Shown: positions 16,374-24,414, counted from the stretch's first letter. The stretch: 25,597 nt of DNA from Verrucomicrobia bacterium UBA1200 (GCA_002309765.1 DBXY01000015.1:40003-65599), one strand, 5' to 3'. Translations and numbers: made by a program. The notes: generated by a model from the sequence alone, not told the origin.

Positions 16374-18581
16374 TCACTTCTGACGCAGAAGCTCGAGCAT
16401 CTTCCTGTCGATTTTGCGACCGTCGACTTCGATGTACTCCGCGTCCCGGCGGCGGGAATCGACGAAGCCGAACGGCCCGTCGTAGTCCCAGATCGCCCAG
16501 CCGTAGCCGCGCTTCTTCCATTCTTTGAAGCCCACCTCCATCCACTTGAGACATGAAACATGGTCCATGTCGGCATAGCAGCCAAACTCGCCGATTATCA
16601 CTGGATATCCCTTCGGGATGCAGTCCTGTTTCGCAAGCATGTCCGCCTGTCCCTGCGGAACCCACTGCATCTCCTTGTCGTCTGGGCCATTCGGCCAGCG
16701 CGGCCTCACATTCGGGTGACCACCGTACCAGACGCCATAGTGGCTGAACGTGTGCGGCGCATAGCCGCGGAACGACTGGCCCGTAAGCGGTACGTTGAAG
16801 AAATGCGGCACGGGCTTCGTCGCGCATTGGTTGCCGTCGAGGATGATGAACCGTCCAGGATCGACCTTGTGTATTGCGTCCACCGTCTCGCCGAACACGC
16901 GGATGTAGTCCTTCTCGGACCAAGTGGGCTCGTTGACGAGGTTGAACGAAAGCTCGCTGTTCGGGATGCCCTTGTAGCGGCGGGCGAATTCGCGCCAGAT
17001 GCGCTTGAAGGCCTCCATCGCCATATGGTCGCTGCGCAGGGACTGTATCGACGGCTCCGCCGGATATTCGACTTTGCCGGGGGCACGGTAGAGGCAGAGG
17101 TTGACGTGGATGCCGTACTTGCGCCCGTACTCCACGGCGGCATCCACCTTCTCAAGGCCGTCCTCAAGCCAATGTTCCCAGTCATCCGCCGAGACGAAGA
17201 ACCGGTAGTCGATAGGCAGGCGCGCGAAGTTGAGGCCGAGCTTCTTGAAGAGCGCGAATTCCGATTCGAGGTAGCGTCCGTAGGCACAGTCGTCTGTCAC
17301 GTTCCACGGCGCGTAGAACATCGAGACGGCGTTGACGCCGCGCCACGAGCCGACATTAGGCACAATGGGCGGCGTGTTGCCAGAGGCGAGTCGGCGTGTC
17401 AGCACGGACATGACCTTTCCGCCTTCCGCCACGGCGAACTGCGTGGGACGCGTGAGCGTGAGGTAGTCGGCGCGGACGCGGTCGGACGAAGGCACCGTCT
17501 TCGCAAGGCGCATCTCATCGAGATAGCCGCAGAAGTACTCCTCGTTTGCCTGCCGCTCATAGACAAGCGCCTCGGCAAAGTGTCCGATTGTGAGCGGAAG
17601 CCCCGTGACCGTCGGCGCATACGCCGTGCCCTTCTGCGAGGCGGCGAGCCGTCCGTTGAAGTAGATTGCGCTTTCTCCTTTTGGGCCGTCGAACGTCACG
17701 GTTACGTAAGCCCATCCGTCGCGGAAACAGTACTTGTCCATGCCGCCGCGCTTGTCGGCGTCGTACCAGAAGTTCTCCCGGCCCTGTCCGCACGACCAGA
17801 CGCGCTCGCCGCCGGCTACGGCGACCTCAAAGCCGAGTGCGTCGCCGAAGTCCGCCTTGTTGCAGACGATGCGGGCATGGTGCGTTTCTTTTTCGCTGTC
17901 CGGCTCCATGTTGCTGTTCACCATGAACGACACCGTGAGACAGCCCGTCTTCGTGTAGGCTGTCCAGCGCTCGTCATCGGGAACGACGAGATACGGCCCA
18001 TCCTTTGTTGTGCGGGACGCGGAGTAGTAGCCCTTGCCCACGTAGGCGGCGGCGTGGATGAACTTGCGCGTATCCTTGCCCATGAGTTTAGCGGCAAGCC
18101 CGTTCTTCGAGTCGATTGTCACACCGTTTCTGAACTTCGAGAAGTGCCACACCGCGAGATAGTCGTCGTTCCATGCTGAGTTTGAAAGATTGAACGTTTT
18201 AAGGTTTGAAGGTTTGATACCCCACTTAACGGTGATGGCGGTCATCTTGGTGAGTTCGGGTACGCGTACCCACACGTAGGACACGCCTTCAGGATCCCAC
18301 GTGTCGATCTCACAGGCGAGCGGCTTGCTGTCCGCGCCGAAGAACGCGATGTCGCTTCCATCCGGCGCGGCATCCCTGTAGTCGAATCCCGTGAGCCCGT
18401 CTGGGATCTTCACGAGTGCGGGGAAATCCTTCAGTACCTCCCCGCCTTCATAGCCGGAGAACACAAGCCGGCATGACTTCGCCGCAAGCGTGGTGTCTTC
18501 CACCCTGCTCGTCGCCGCAAACGACTGAAGCGCCGCGAGCAGAGCCGCCGCGCAGCATATGGCTAACTGTCTTGTCATCAT
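16374..18581 (-). CDS. Secreted DUF2341-LamG-GH5 glycanase
   Basis: The 735-residue multidomain enzyme starts at ATG 18581, 7 bp after AGAGGG (18589-18594); the frame is open further upstream but lacks a comparable site. A signal peptide (QLAICCAAALLAALQSFA) is followed by a DUF2341-type beta-sandwich (about 35-145, CRLVFSGYEGGEVLKDFP). Next comes a LamG/concanavalin-like domain (about 150-380) and, from about 410, a GH5 TIM-barrel. GH5 features are RGVNAVSMF, FARLPIDYRF, NLVNEPTW (acid/base E551), IIGEFGCYAD (nucleophile E665) and WAIWDYDGPFG near the end. GH5 members cleave beta-glucans, mannans and related polymers; subfamily and substrate are not readable here. It is transcribed from its own upstream region, downstream of the broken regulator gene. 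Confidence 0.9.
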   Translation of the reverse strand: MMTRQLAICCAAALLAALQSFAATSRVEDTTLAAKSCRLVFSGYEGGEVLKDFPALVKIPDGLTGFDYRDAAPDGSDIAFFGADSKPLACEIDTWDPEGVSYVWVRVPELTKMTAITVKWGIKPSNLKTFNLSNSAWNDDYLAVWHFSKFRNGVTIDSKNGLAAKLMGKDTRKFIHAAAYVGKGYYSASRTTKDGPYLVVPDDERWTAYTKTGCLTVSFMVNSNMEPDSEKETHHARIVCNKADFGDALGFEVAVAGGERVWSCGQGRENFWYDADKRGGMDKYCFRDGWAYVTVTFDGPKGESAIYFNGRLAASQKGTAYAPTVTGLPLTIGHFAEALVYERQANEEYFCGYLDEMRLAKTVPSSDRVRADYLTLTRPTQFAVAEGGKVMSVLTRRLASGNTPPIVPNVGSWRGVNAVSMFYAPWNVTDDCAYGRYLESEFALFKKLGLNFARLPIDYRFFVSADDWEHWLEDGLEKVDAAVEYGRKYGIHVNLCLYRAPGKVEYPAEPSIQSLRSDHMAMEAFKRIWREFARRYKGIPNSELSFNLVNEPTWSEKDYIRVFGETVDAIHKVDPGRFIILDGNQCATKPVPHFFNVPLTGQSFRGYAPHTFSHYGVWYGGHPNVRPRWPNGPDDKEMQWVPQGQADMLAKQDCIPKGYPVIIGEFGCYADMDHVSCLKWMEVGFKEWKKRGYGWAIWDYDGPFGFVDSRRRDAEYIEVDGRKIDRKMLELLRQK

Positions 18582-18680
18582 TTCCATTCCCTCTAGCAGT
18601 TCGCATAGTAAATGCATTTTGGCCAGAGCAACGCCTACTCACAACCAACGCTAACAATGCTTTCCAATGAACACAATCGT

Positions 18681-18710
18681 ATTCTATATTATTGAGGTTA
18701 TGCAAGTCAA
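18681..18710 (-). promoter_or_regulatory. Candidate promoter of the GH5 gene
   Basis: On the minus strand TTGACT (18705-18710) is followed after 16 bp by TATAGA (18683-18688), or after 18 bp by TAGAAT (18681-18686). It lies in the AT-rich gap between the regulator remnant and the GH5 gene, about 100 bp before the start codon. Confidence 0.45.
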
Positions 18711-18723
18711 TTGCACTTTCATG

Positions 18724-18737
18724 ACAATTATAATTGT
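18724..18737. promoter_or_regulatory. 14-bp perfect palindrome, possible operator of the GH5 gene
   Basis: ACAATTATAATTGT is a perfect palindrome centred about 23 bp upstream of the candidate -35 box. That is an activator-type position for the GH5 promoter. Local AT-richness raises the chance of random palindromes. Confidence 0.35.
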
Positions 18738-18783
18738 AATTTTACATTGTTACGGATGGCGTTTTAGAATTTTTGAATGACCG

Positions 18784-19776
18784 TTAGGATTCTTGGTTTC
18801 GGAATTCTTCCGCCGTTAAACCGGTTTTGGACTTGAAGAATCGGCAAAAATATTGGGGAGAGGCGAATCCGGACAATCGGGCCACTTCGGCAACCGGCTT
18901 ATGCGAGAATACAAGAAGCTTTTTTGCCATTTCAAGGCGTGTCCAAAGTATATGGTGCTGTACCGTTTGCCCCGTTACACTCTTCAATGCGTGTTCGACT
19001 GTAGCTTTTGAACGTTTTGCGAATGCGATTACATCATCTACCCGTATGCCGTCTGCGACAAGACTCGATATGTAATCCAACATTTCAGAAACCCAGTCGA
19101 TTTCTACCGCAAAGGTTGCCGTCGATGCCCGCTCATAAACACCTCTTGGTTTTATTATCAGATGTTTTGGCTTTTTACGTTCTTCAGATGAATTAAACAT
19201 CCGTGAAAGAAGAGCAACCGATGCCTTGCCGATGCGGAAAGGTGAATTGTCGATTGAAGATAGGGTTGGCGCAGTGAATGAGCAGACCAACTCGTCGTTG
19301 TCAACTCCCATTACCGCTAGTCTTTGCGGTACGGGGATTTTTTCCAAGCGACACAACGCTAGGACTTGTCAGGCGCGTACATCGTGGCAGCAGAAAAGGG
19401 CGGTATGGTAGGCGAAAGACTTATAGCGCCGTTTTAGGAAATATTCAGCCGCAAGTCGTCCGATTGTCGGCTGGTCTCCATCTATGGAACCGAATTCCGG
19501 TCTTATTATATCGGTATAAATGTCAACTACCGGAAGTTTTGCCTTCGTGAGTTCAGCGGCAATTTGCTCGTTAGATATTCGTGCGATAACGCCGTCAAAA
19601 CCTTTCAGCCTGGTAACGTTCACTTGTTCTGGATAGTCCAAGAACTCCAATGACCAATTTTTCTCATAAGTCGCAGCCTCGGCAATTCCAAGGCAGACTC
19701 CACGCCCATACGCACGGTCGCGTTCGCATATTACGGCAATGCGCTTGATGTTCGAGTTAACTGCTGACTGTTTCAT
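18784..19776 (-). pseudogene. Broken XylR-family (AraC-type) transcriptional regulator
   Basis: One frame encodes a XylR-like sugar regulator: a periplasmic-binding-protein-like sensor (IKRIAVICERDRAYGRG, GSIDGDQPTIGRLAAEYF) and, after RLAVMGVDNDELVC, a C-terminal AraC helix-turn-helix pair (VAEVARLSGFASPQYFCRFF). Two lesions are visible. An in-frame TGA at 19369-19371 follows HDVRA, where E. coli XylR has Arg, so a CGA to TGA change is likely. Compared with E. coli XylR, about 55 sensor residues are also missing between FAYH and TALFCCHD. TGA is a normal stop elsewhere in this window, so recoding is unlikely. The start is taken as ATG 19776 without a clear Shine-Dalgarno site; GTG 19812 is an alternative. 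The C-terminal half retains an intact DNA-binding domain if re-initiated. Confidence 0.85.
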
Positions 19777-20053
19777 AGATTGAGGCTGTCCCACATTTTG
19801 AGCAATATACACACATTATCAATTGAACGGTTAATGGTTGGCATCTAACACGAAGACATGGGGAATATTACCATAACCCTAATCGTTTTCACAAGCGTAG
19901 ATTTTAATAACCCGAATCATTAGCGAAGATCTTTTTGAACTTTTGGACGGGATTTGGACCGCCACGGGTTCTTCGGCGTTGGGAAAGGGTGGCGTTTCCT
20001 GACTGTTTTCCGGGCCGTGCGTCAGACGCGGGTTGTGCTTTCAGGGGACACGA
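19777..20053. other. Gap upstream of the regulator remnant, with repeats and no gene
   Basis: No convincing gene is seen here. The stretch near 19800-19930 is AT-rich and probably holds the regulator's promoter. It contains two 14-bp direct repeats and one arm of an 18-bp inverted repeat, listed separately. The remainder (19930-20053) is GC-richer and resembles non-functional former coding sequence. Confidence 0.5.
19873..19920. repeat. Tandem pair of 14-bp direct repeats upstream of the regulator
   Basis: ATAACCCTAATCGT (19873-19886) and ATAACCCGAATCAT (19907-19920) agree at 12 of 14 positions and start 34 bp apart. Direct repeats upstream of the gene are typical of AraC-family operators, so autoregulation by the XylR-like protein is possible. 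Confidence 0.45.
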
Positions 20054-20235
20054 TTACGAGTACCACCAGAACATCTTGCCGTCCGTCTTCCGGCACCGCG
20101 CGTCGAAAAGGCGCGGCTCGCTGGCAATCATCTTACAGAGCCCCGGCTCCCGCGCCGGATTGTCGATGAGGAGGAGTCCGCCGAGGGAGGACCCCCGCCC
20201 GTTCGGTGAGACCTCGACTTCGCTAATGATTCGGG
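19911..20235. repeat. 18-bp perfect inverted repeat flanking 289 bp (possible inverton)
   Basis: CCCGAATCATTAGCGAAG at 19911-19928 recurs exactly, in inverted orientation, as CTTCGCTAATGATTCGGG at 20218-20235. An exact 18-bp inverted match at this distance is not expected by chance. The enclosed 289 bp could be an invertible segment or the footprint of a rearrangement. No recombinase gene is present in the window. Confidence 0.65.
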
Positions 20236-20293
20236 AAAAATCGGTAACATCGACCGTGATAACTATGGCACTTTCGCCATTAGGGGAATCTGA
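20054..20293 (-). pseudogene. Coding remnant downstream of the toroid enzyme, possibly its frameshifted C-terminus
   Basis: Immediately at the end of the toroid-enzyme frame, a shifted frame continues for about 76 codons. It contains ESAIVITVDVTDFSRIISEV, SSLGGLLLIDNPAREPG and a terminal TDGKMFWWYS. Composition and residue pattern look coding. It has no start of its own with a ribosome site. Either a single-base frameshift near 20283-20293 removed the native C-terminus of the upstream enzyme, or this is the tail of another deleted gene. It contains one arm of the 18-bp inverted repeat. Confidence 0.45.
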
Positions 20294-22187
20294 AGTCCAA
20301 AACCGTTGTCTCGCCCCCGAATGCAAGCTCTGCGGTATCTCCTAGCCACGGCATTCTGATGAACGGGCTGCAGATGCTCCAGTTTATTGTCTTCACGTAT
20401 GGCTCGCCGTCTATCATGCTGCCGTCGTCGCCATCTAGCAGCATGCGGAAGCTGTTGCCGTAGATACCCGTGTAGTCGAGCGCGGACGGCGTGAGCGCAA
20501 GCGTTGTCTTCTTCACCTTCGCGCGAAACGCCGCCTCGTCCTTGAAGTCGCATGCGCGCGCGGTTTCAACGATCACGGGCGACCATTCGTCGGCGCACAC
20601 AAGGAACTTGCCCTTGGCATCAAACGGAATCTCGGCACCCGTTCCGGCCCCCGCGAGACGCGCCTCTCCGCAAGCCACGCGCACCGCGCTGTACGCGCCG
20701 CCGCATTTCGTAAACCACCACTCGCCGTCCCGCTCAACCTTGTCAACCCCGCCTGCCGCAGAGAAAAACACCCTCATGCCTCCCGTCTGGTTGGCATAGC
20801 GGTTCTTGCGCGTGAGCAGAGTCCCCTTCTTCTGCATCGACCAGAAGCTGTTGTAGCCAACGGACGGCAACTTGGCCGTCTTAGCGTGGCGTCCATTCAC
20901 TGCGGGAATCGGTAGCAGCTGCGCGTCGCGAGGGCCGTAGACGATGCCGTGGAAGCGGTTTTGCGAACTGATCAGGCACCATTTGTCTCCGGGTGCCTGC
21001 GGATACATTTGCGTACCGACGATGAAGTCGGGCGTAGCGTAGGTGTAGCGGTAGATGTGTCCCCATTCGGGGTCGGGACGGTAGTTGGGATACTTGTTTG
21101 ATGGCAACGTCCAGCCGAGCGGACGCATCTCGATTTCATATACGCCGCGCGCCTGCGCGTCGGCGGCGATCTTCCCGATGAGCGGATGCGGCCTGTACGC
21201 GCTGTCGAGGCACACGTAGTCCATGCCGCCAGGCTTGTGGGCGAGCGATGGATTGACGCCGAAGTACCAGTACGCCCATGTGGCCGCCTCGTCGGCCGTC
21301 TTCACCGCCGTGCTCGGATAGACGCGCGACATGCCGCCGCCGGACGCACCCGCGATCTGCTCCTCGGCCCACAGCGCCCAGTAGAGGTCGATGAAGCTCT
21401 TCGCGATCCGCCGTGTCTCAGGGCGTTCCGAGAAGTCGTAGAACGGATAGACGTTCTTCATGGTGTGGATACCGTACACCCGGCTCTGCACCTCGATGAA
21501 CATCGACCGCTTAGCGCGTTCGCGCATCCAGACGCAGAAGAAGTTCTCCCATGCGTCGTAGTGCTCACGCAGCGTACCGCCATGCGCAAGCTTTCGCGTT
21601 CCGTACGCGGGATCGACCTTCAGGAGCGTGTGCATCAGCTGCCAGAGGGCGGAATTGCGCTGCACATGGTGGTTCTCGCTCTCATAGACGCGCCAGGTCT
21701 TCGTGCCGTCCGCCGCCGCGTCGGAGAGCTGCGACATGTCGTGGCAATATCCGAACGCCATCTCGAGAAACGCCGCCTCGGCCTCAGGCGAGAGCCGTCC
21801 GGGCGCGACGTCGCCCTTCGAGCCATAGTGAAGCACGATGCGGCACAGCTCGCCGACGTTCCAGTAGAACGAGTCGCGGTCGTTGCGCACGTCCTTGTTC
21901 TCGATGTAGAAGCGGCAGTTCTCCACGATCTTGGCGTTCGCGCACGCGTATTCGTTCGTCTCTGCGTTGTGGAACACGCGCAGGGCAAAGTGGATGATGG
22001 CAAGCGAGTAGGCGCGCGACACACGCGGATGGCCATTGAAGATGGGCGGCGACACGGGGACCTCGACGTATGGCTCGCCGCGCCGGGATTCCCACGCCGT
22101 CGCGAACCGCGCAGAGGACGACGATTCGGCGAAGGCAATGGAAAAGGCACCTGCCACCAGCAACGCAATCGTTAAACTTTTCGTCAT
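20280..22187 (-). CDS. Secreted (alpha/alpha)-toroid-like protein, putative polysaccharide lyase/hydrolase
   Basis: The 635-residue protein has a clean signal peptide (MTKSLTIALLVAGAFSIAFA, cleavage before ESS). Residues about 50-360 are helix-rich, with WRVYESENHHVQRNSALWQL, DFSERPETRRIAKSFIDLYW and EEQIAGASGGGMSRVYPS. This pattern resembles alginate/chondroitin-lyase-like toroid proteins common in Planctomycetes and Lentisphaerota. The second half is beta-rich (FIVGTQMYPQAPGDKWCLI). The ENHH block is a candidate active-site region. I cannot assign a PL or GH family. The start is supported by GGGAG 9 bp before ATG 22187. It lies 20 bp after the GH42-like gene and is probably co-transcribed with it. 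The C-terminus may be cut short by a frameshift. Confidence 0.75.
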   Translation of the reverse strand: MTKSLTIALLVAGAFSIAFAESSSSARFATAWESRRGEPYVEVPVSPPIFNGHPRVSRAYSLAIIHFALRVFHNAETNEYACANAKIVENCRFYIENKDVRNDRDSFYWNVGELCRIVLHYGSKGDVAPGRLSPEAEAAFLEMAFGYCHDMSQLSDAAADGTKTWRVYESENHHVQRNSALWQLMHTLLKVDPAYGTRKLAHGGTLREHYDAWENFFCVWMRERAKRSMFIEVQSRVYGIHTMKNVYPFYDFSERPETRRIAKSFIDLYWALWAEEQIAGASGGGMSRVYPSTAVKTADEAATWAYWYFGVNPSLAHKPGGMDYVCLDSAYRPHPLIGKIAADAQARGVYEIEMRPLGWTLPSNKYPNYRPDPEWGHIYRYTYATPDFIVGTQMYPQAPGDKWCLISSQNRFHGIVYGPRDAQLLPIPAVNGRHAKTAKLPSVGYNSFWSMQKKGTLLTRKNRYANQTGGMRVFFSAAGGVDKVERDGEWWFTKCGGAYSAVRVACGEARLAGAGTGAEIPFDAKGKFLVCADEWSPVIVETARACDFKDEAAFRAKVKKTTLALTPSALDYTGIYGNSFRMLLDGDDGSMIDGEPYVKTINWSICSPFIRMPWLGDTAELAFGGETTVLDFRFP

Positions 22188-22207
22188 TAGCTAACACTCC
22201 CGTTGGT

Positions 22208-24202
22208 TCAGCGTTCAAGAAGAAACACGGCTGTGGAATACTTCGGAAGCGTCCAGGAGAAGCGATCGGCATTCTCCGCCACAACTTTCTCCGTCGTGAT
22301 CTCCGTTATCTTCCTGACTTTGCCGGGAAGCGCGATTTTGTTCTCGCCGTCATGTCGCGTGTGGAGCATGAGCCACGCGGAGTTGGCGGAAAGCACCACG
22401 TCGGAATCGGCATAGACGTGGACGCCCGCCTCCCGGTAGATGCCGCGCAGCTCGTCCGCGTTCTTCATCTTCAGCGTCTCGTATGTCTCGCCGCCCGTGA
22501 GATGCTTCACGCGGTCCCACGAGAGCGCAGTCTGGCTCGCGTAAGCGGGCGCATGGAAGAACACGAGCTTCCGCCCTTGTTCCTTAAGCTTGAGCGCGAG
22601 GGCGTACTGCTCGTCCGAAAGGTACTGGCAGTCGAGGAACGCGACAACCTTCGCCTGGCCCTTCACCACGGCATCGAGGTCCTCGGCGAGATACCAGTCG
22701 AACGGCGCGCCCGCCCGGTAGAACTCGCCCATCTGCTTCACGTACAGCTGCTGTGTAACCGTACCGACGAACCCTCCGCCTCGTCCGGTGTAGAATCCGC
22801 TCTGCGGCTGCGACACGACGGCGACCTCCGAATGGTGCGAGCGGTCGTACTTGAGCGCGGCCTCCGCCCACTTCCTCATGCGCCCCACGGCATCGACGAT
22901 CTGCGGATCGCGGAACGTGCCGCGCGTGAGGTCCATGTACCAGAGCCCCGTGCCGTGCGTCACGGTCATGCCGAACTCGCGGTAGAGGAGCGCAAGCGAC
23001 TCCTCCATCGTGTTCACGGTGCAGCGGCGGTCGGGACGCTTCTTCAGCTTTTCGAGGTGCGTCATGTCGTCGCCCTCGTCGATGAAAAGCTTGCCGTGCA
23101 GGGCCGCGCTCGCGAGGTACTGCCGCTGCATTCCGTCCTCGCCCAGCTTGCGGCGGCGGTAGGTGTGCGGCGCGGAGAGCATGTCGAGGTTCTTCGAGAG
23201 GTACATCTTCGAGATGCCGCGATGGTCGTTCTCGCACACCCATTCGTCGTCCGCGACGTATCCGTAGAACGCGAGCGTGGGGAGCGTCCCCTTCGACTCG
23301 TCCTTCACGATGCCGCAGTAGTGGTCGATCATCTCCGCCGTCGTCTCATTGCAGCATTCAAGGTAGTCGATCACGCGGCGTCCCTTCGCCGGATCGCGCC
23401 ATCCGCAGTCAGACGCGCCCCGATCCTCCTTGCCCGGCAGCGTGACGCTCTCGAAATCGGCCTTCGGATCCTTGAACGCATCGCGGAGGCGCGCGACGTC
23501 ATTGCCGTACTTCCTTCGGAGGTATCGGATGAACGCCTGACGCATCGGTTCGGAAAGATCGCCCCACGAACTTCCGGAACTGTTGGCTCCCCCAAGCATG
23601 ACGTCCCAGCTGAAATGCTCGCCGCAGGGACCGTTCGCGACGTGTATTCCCATCAGGCGGTCGCCGTAGCGGTCGATCAGGTGGCGCACGGCCTTGCGGT
23701 AGTACGGCGAAAGTTCCTCGCGGCACTTGAGCGACGCGAACGACTCGCGCGCAGGGGACCCCTTCCGTGGCGTGGCGAACACGTGCCGCTCGTCGGGATG
23801 GGCAACGCTCCACCAATCCGGCGCGGTGTAGAAGATGCGCGGGAGAAACGCGGCCTTCGGCGCCCACGAGAGGAGGTTGTCGATGTGCGAATCCTGGTAC
23901 GCCATTCCGAACGAACCGTCCTTGCGCCAGTACGGATTGCTGTAGTGCGGGAACGAGCCGAACATCGCGAAGATGTCCATGCCCGCCGCCGACATATCCC
24001 GCGTGTCCTTCTCTTGCGGCTCCCACTGCCAGAACATCATGGCCGGAACGGGCTTCCCGTCGTGCCAGAGCCCCGGCGCGCCGTTCAGCTCCGCGACGCG
24101 CCAACCCTTGTCGGCGAACACGGACTGCGACACTCCGACCGCGCCGACAAATACCGTAGCAATGGCCAATCCCACGGTCCAACGACTACTGTGAACTTCC
24201 AT
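22208..24202 (-). CDS. Secreted GH42-like (clan GH-A) glycoside hydrolase
   Basis: The start is ATG 24202, directly after AGGAGAGG (24205-24212), giving 664 residues; the frame is open 38 codons further upstream but has no ribosome site there. The N-terminus is a signal peptide (WTVGLAIATVFVGAVGVSQSVFA). The barrel begins MMFWQWEPQEKDTRDMSAAG and includes IHVANGPCGEHFSWD with E195 as candidate acid/base. KLFIDEGDDMTHL with E376 is the candidate nucleophile. A trimerisation-like alpha/beta domain follows (EVAVVSQPQSGFY, YLAEDLDAVVKGQAKVVAFLDC), as in GH42 beta-galactosidases. The C-terminal part is beta-sandwich. The exact family is uncertain because the usual GH42 NE motif is not obvious. It heads the minus-strand island operon. 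Confidence 0.78.
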   Translation of the reverse strand: MEVHSSRWTVGLAIATVFVGAVGVSQSVFADKGWRVAELNGAPGLWHDGKPVPAMMFWQWEPQEKDTRDMSAAGMDIFAMFGSFPHYSNPYWRKDGSFGMAYQDSHIDNLLSWAPKAAFLPRIFYTAPDWWSVAHPDERHVFATPRKGSPARESFASLKCREELSPYYRKAVRHLIDRYGDRLMGIHVANGPCGEHFSWDVMLGGANSSGSSWGDLSEPMRQAFIRYLRRKYGNDVARLRDAFKDPKADFESVTLPGKEDRGASDCGWRDPAKGRRVIDYLECCNETTAEMIDHYCGIVKDESKGTLPTLAFYGYVADDEWVCENDHRGISKMYLSKNLDMLSAPHTYRRRKLGEDGMQRQYLASAALHGKLFIDEGDDMTHLEKLKKRPDRRCTVNTMEESLALLYREFGMTVTHGTGLWYMDLTRGTFRDPQIVDAVGRMRKWAEAALKYDRSHHSEVAVVSQPQSGFYTGRGGGFVGTVTQQLYVKQMGEFYRAGAPFDWYLAEDLDAVVKGQAKVVAFLDCQYLSDEQYALALKLKEQGRKLVFFHAPAYASQTALSWDRVKHLTGGETYETLKMKNADELRGIYREAGVHVYADSDVVLSANSAWLMLHTRHDGENKIALPGKVRKITEITTEKVVAENADRFSWTLPKYSTAVFLLER

Positions 24203-24221
24203 TTCCTCTCCTACGTACTTA

Positions 24222-24249
24222 TTTGCTGCGTTTTCTTTCCCGCAGCAAA
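24222..24249 (-). promoter_or_regulatory. 9-bp inverted repeat in the leader of the GH42-like gene
   Basis: TTTGCTGCG (24222-24230) and CGCAGCAAA (24241-24249) are perfect inverted arms with a 10-bp centre, 20 bp before the GH42-like start codon. This could be a repressor operator or a leader hairpin that limits translation. It lacks a T-run suited to termination. Confidence 0.45.
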
Positions 24250-24306
24250 TTTCCAGTGCGACACCAATTGCAAAGTCAAGGCGGAGCTTTCTTGTGAACA
24301 CGGCGT

Positions 24307-24336
24307 ATAGTAACACATCCCGATTTGGGGATACAA
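24307..24336 (-). promoter_or_regulatory. Candidate promoter of the minus-strand island operon
   Basis: On the minus strand TTGTAT (24331-24336) and TACTAT (24307-24312) are 18 bp apart, about 100 bp before the GH42-like start. The inverted repeat in the leader would lie downstream of the start site. The match is moderate. Confidence 0.3.
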
Positions 24337-24359
24337 GGGGAAATTGGGCCAGTTTGCGA

Positions 24360-24386
24360 TTGCTTTTACTCAGTTTTTTTTATAAG
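24360..24386 (+). promoter_or_regulatory. Candidate promoter of the esterase gene
   Basis: TTGCTT (24360-24365) and TATAAG (24381-24386), 15 bp apart within an AT-rich stretch, precede the Shine-Dalgarno site by about 20 bp. The spacing is short, so only the -10-like element is reasonably supported. Confidence 0.28.
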
Positions 24387-24414
24387 ATTTACATGTTGTT
24401 ATTACGGAGGAATT

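Noticed and set aside
16560..18179. 539-codon plus-strand open frame
   Set aside because: It is a shadow of the GH5 gene, with repetitive V/R/A composition and no recognisable motif or start signal.
19369..19371. TGA read through as an amino acid (recoding or altered genetic code)
   Set aside because: TGA ends several intact genes here (the ABC ATPase, the GH5 gene, the esterase). There is no selenocysteine context, and the neighbouring deletion indicates ordinary gene decay.
20393..22080. 15-bp repeat ACGTATGGCTCGCCG near 20395 and 22065
   Set aside because: Both copies encode GEPYV in the same gene. This is a local coding similarity with no sign of a mobile or regulatory role.
22070..24310. 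746-codon plus-strand open frame
   Set aside because: It is antisense to the GH42-like gene. It is Arg/Val/His-rich, has no domain motifs and no ribosome site, and is a by-product of GC-rich codon usage on the other strand.
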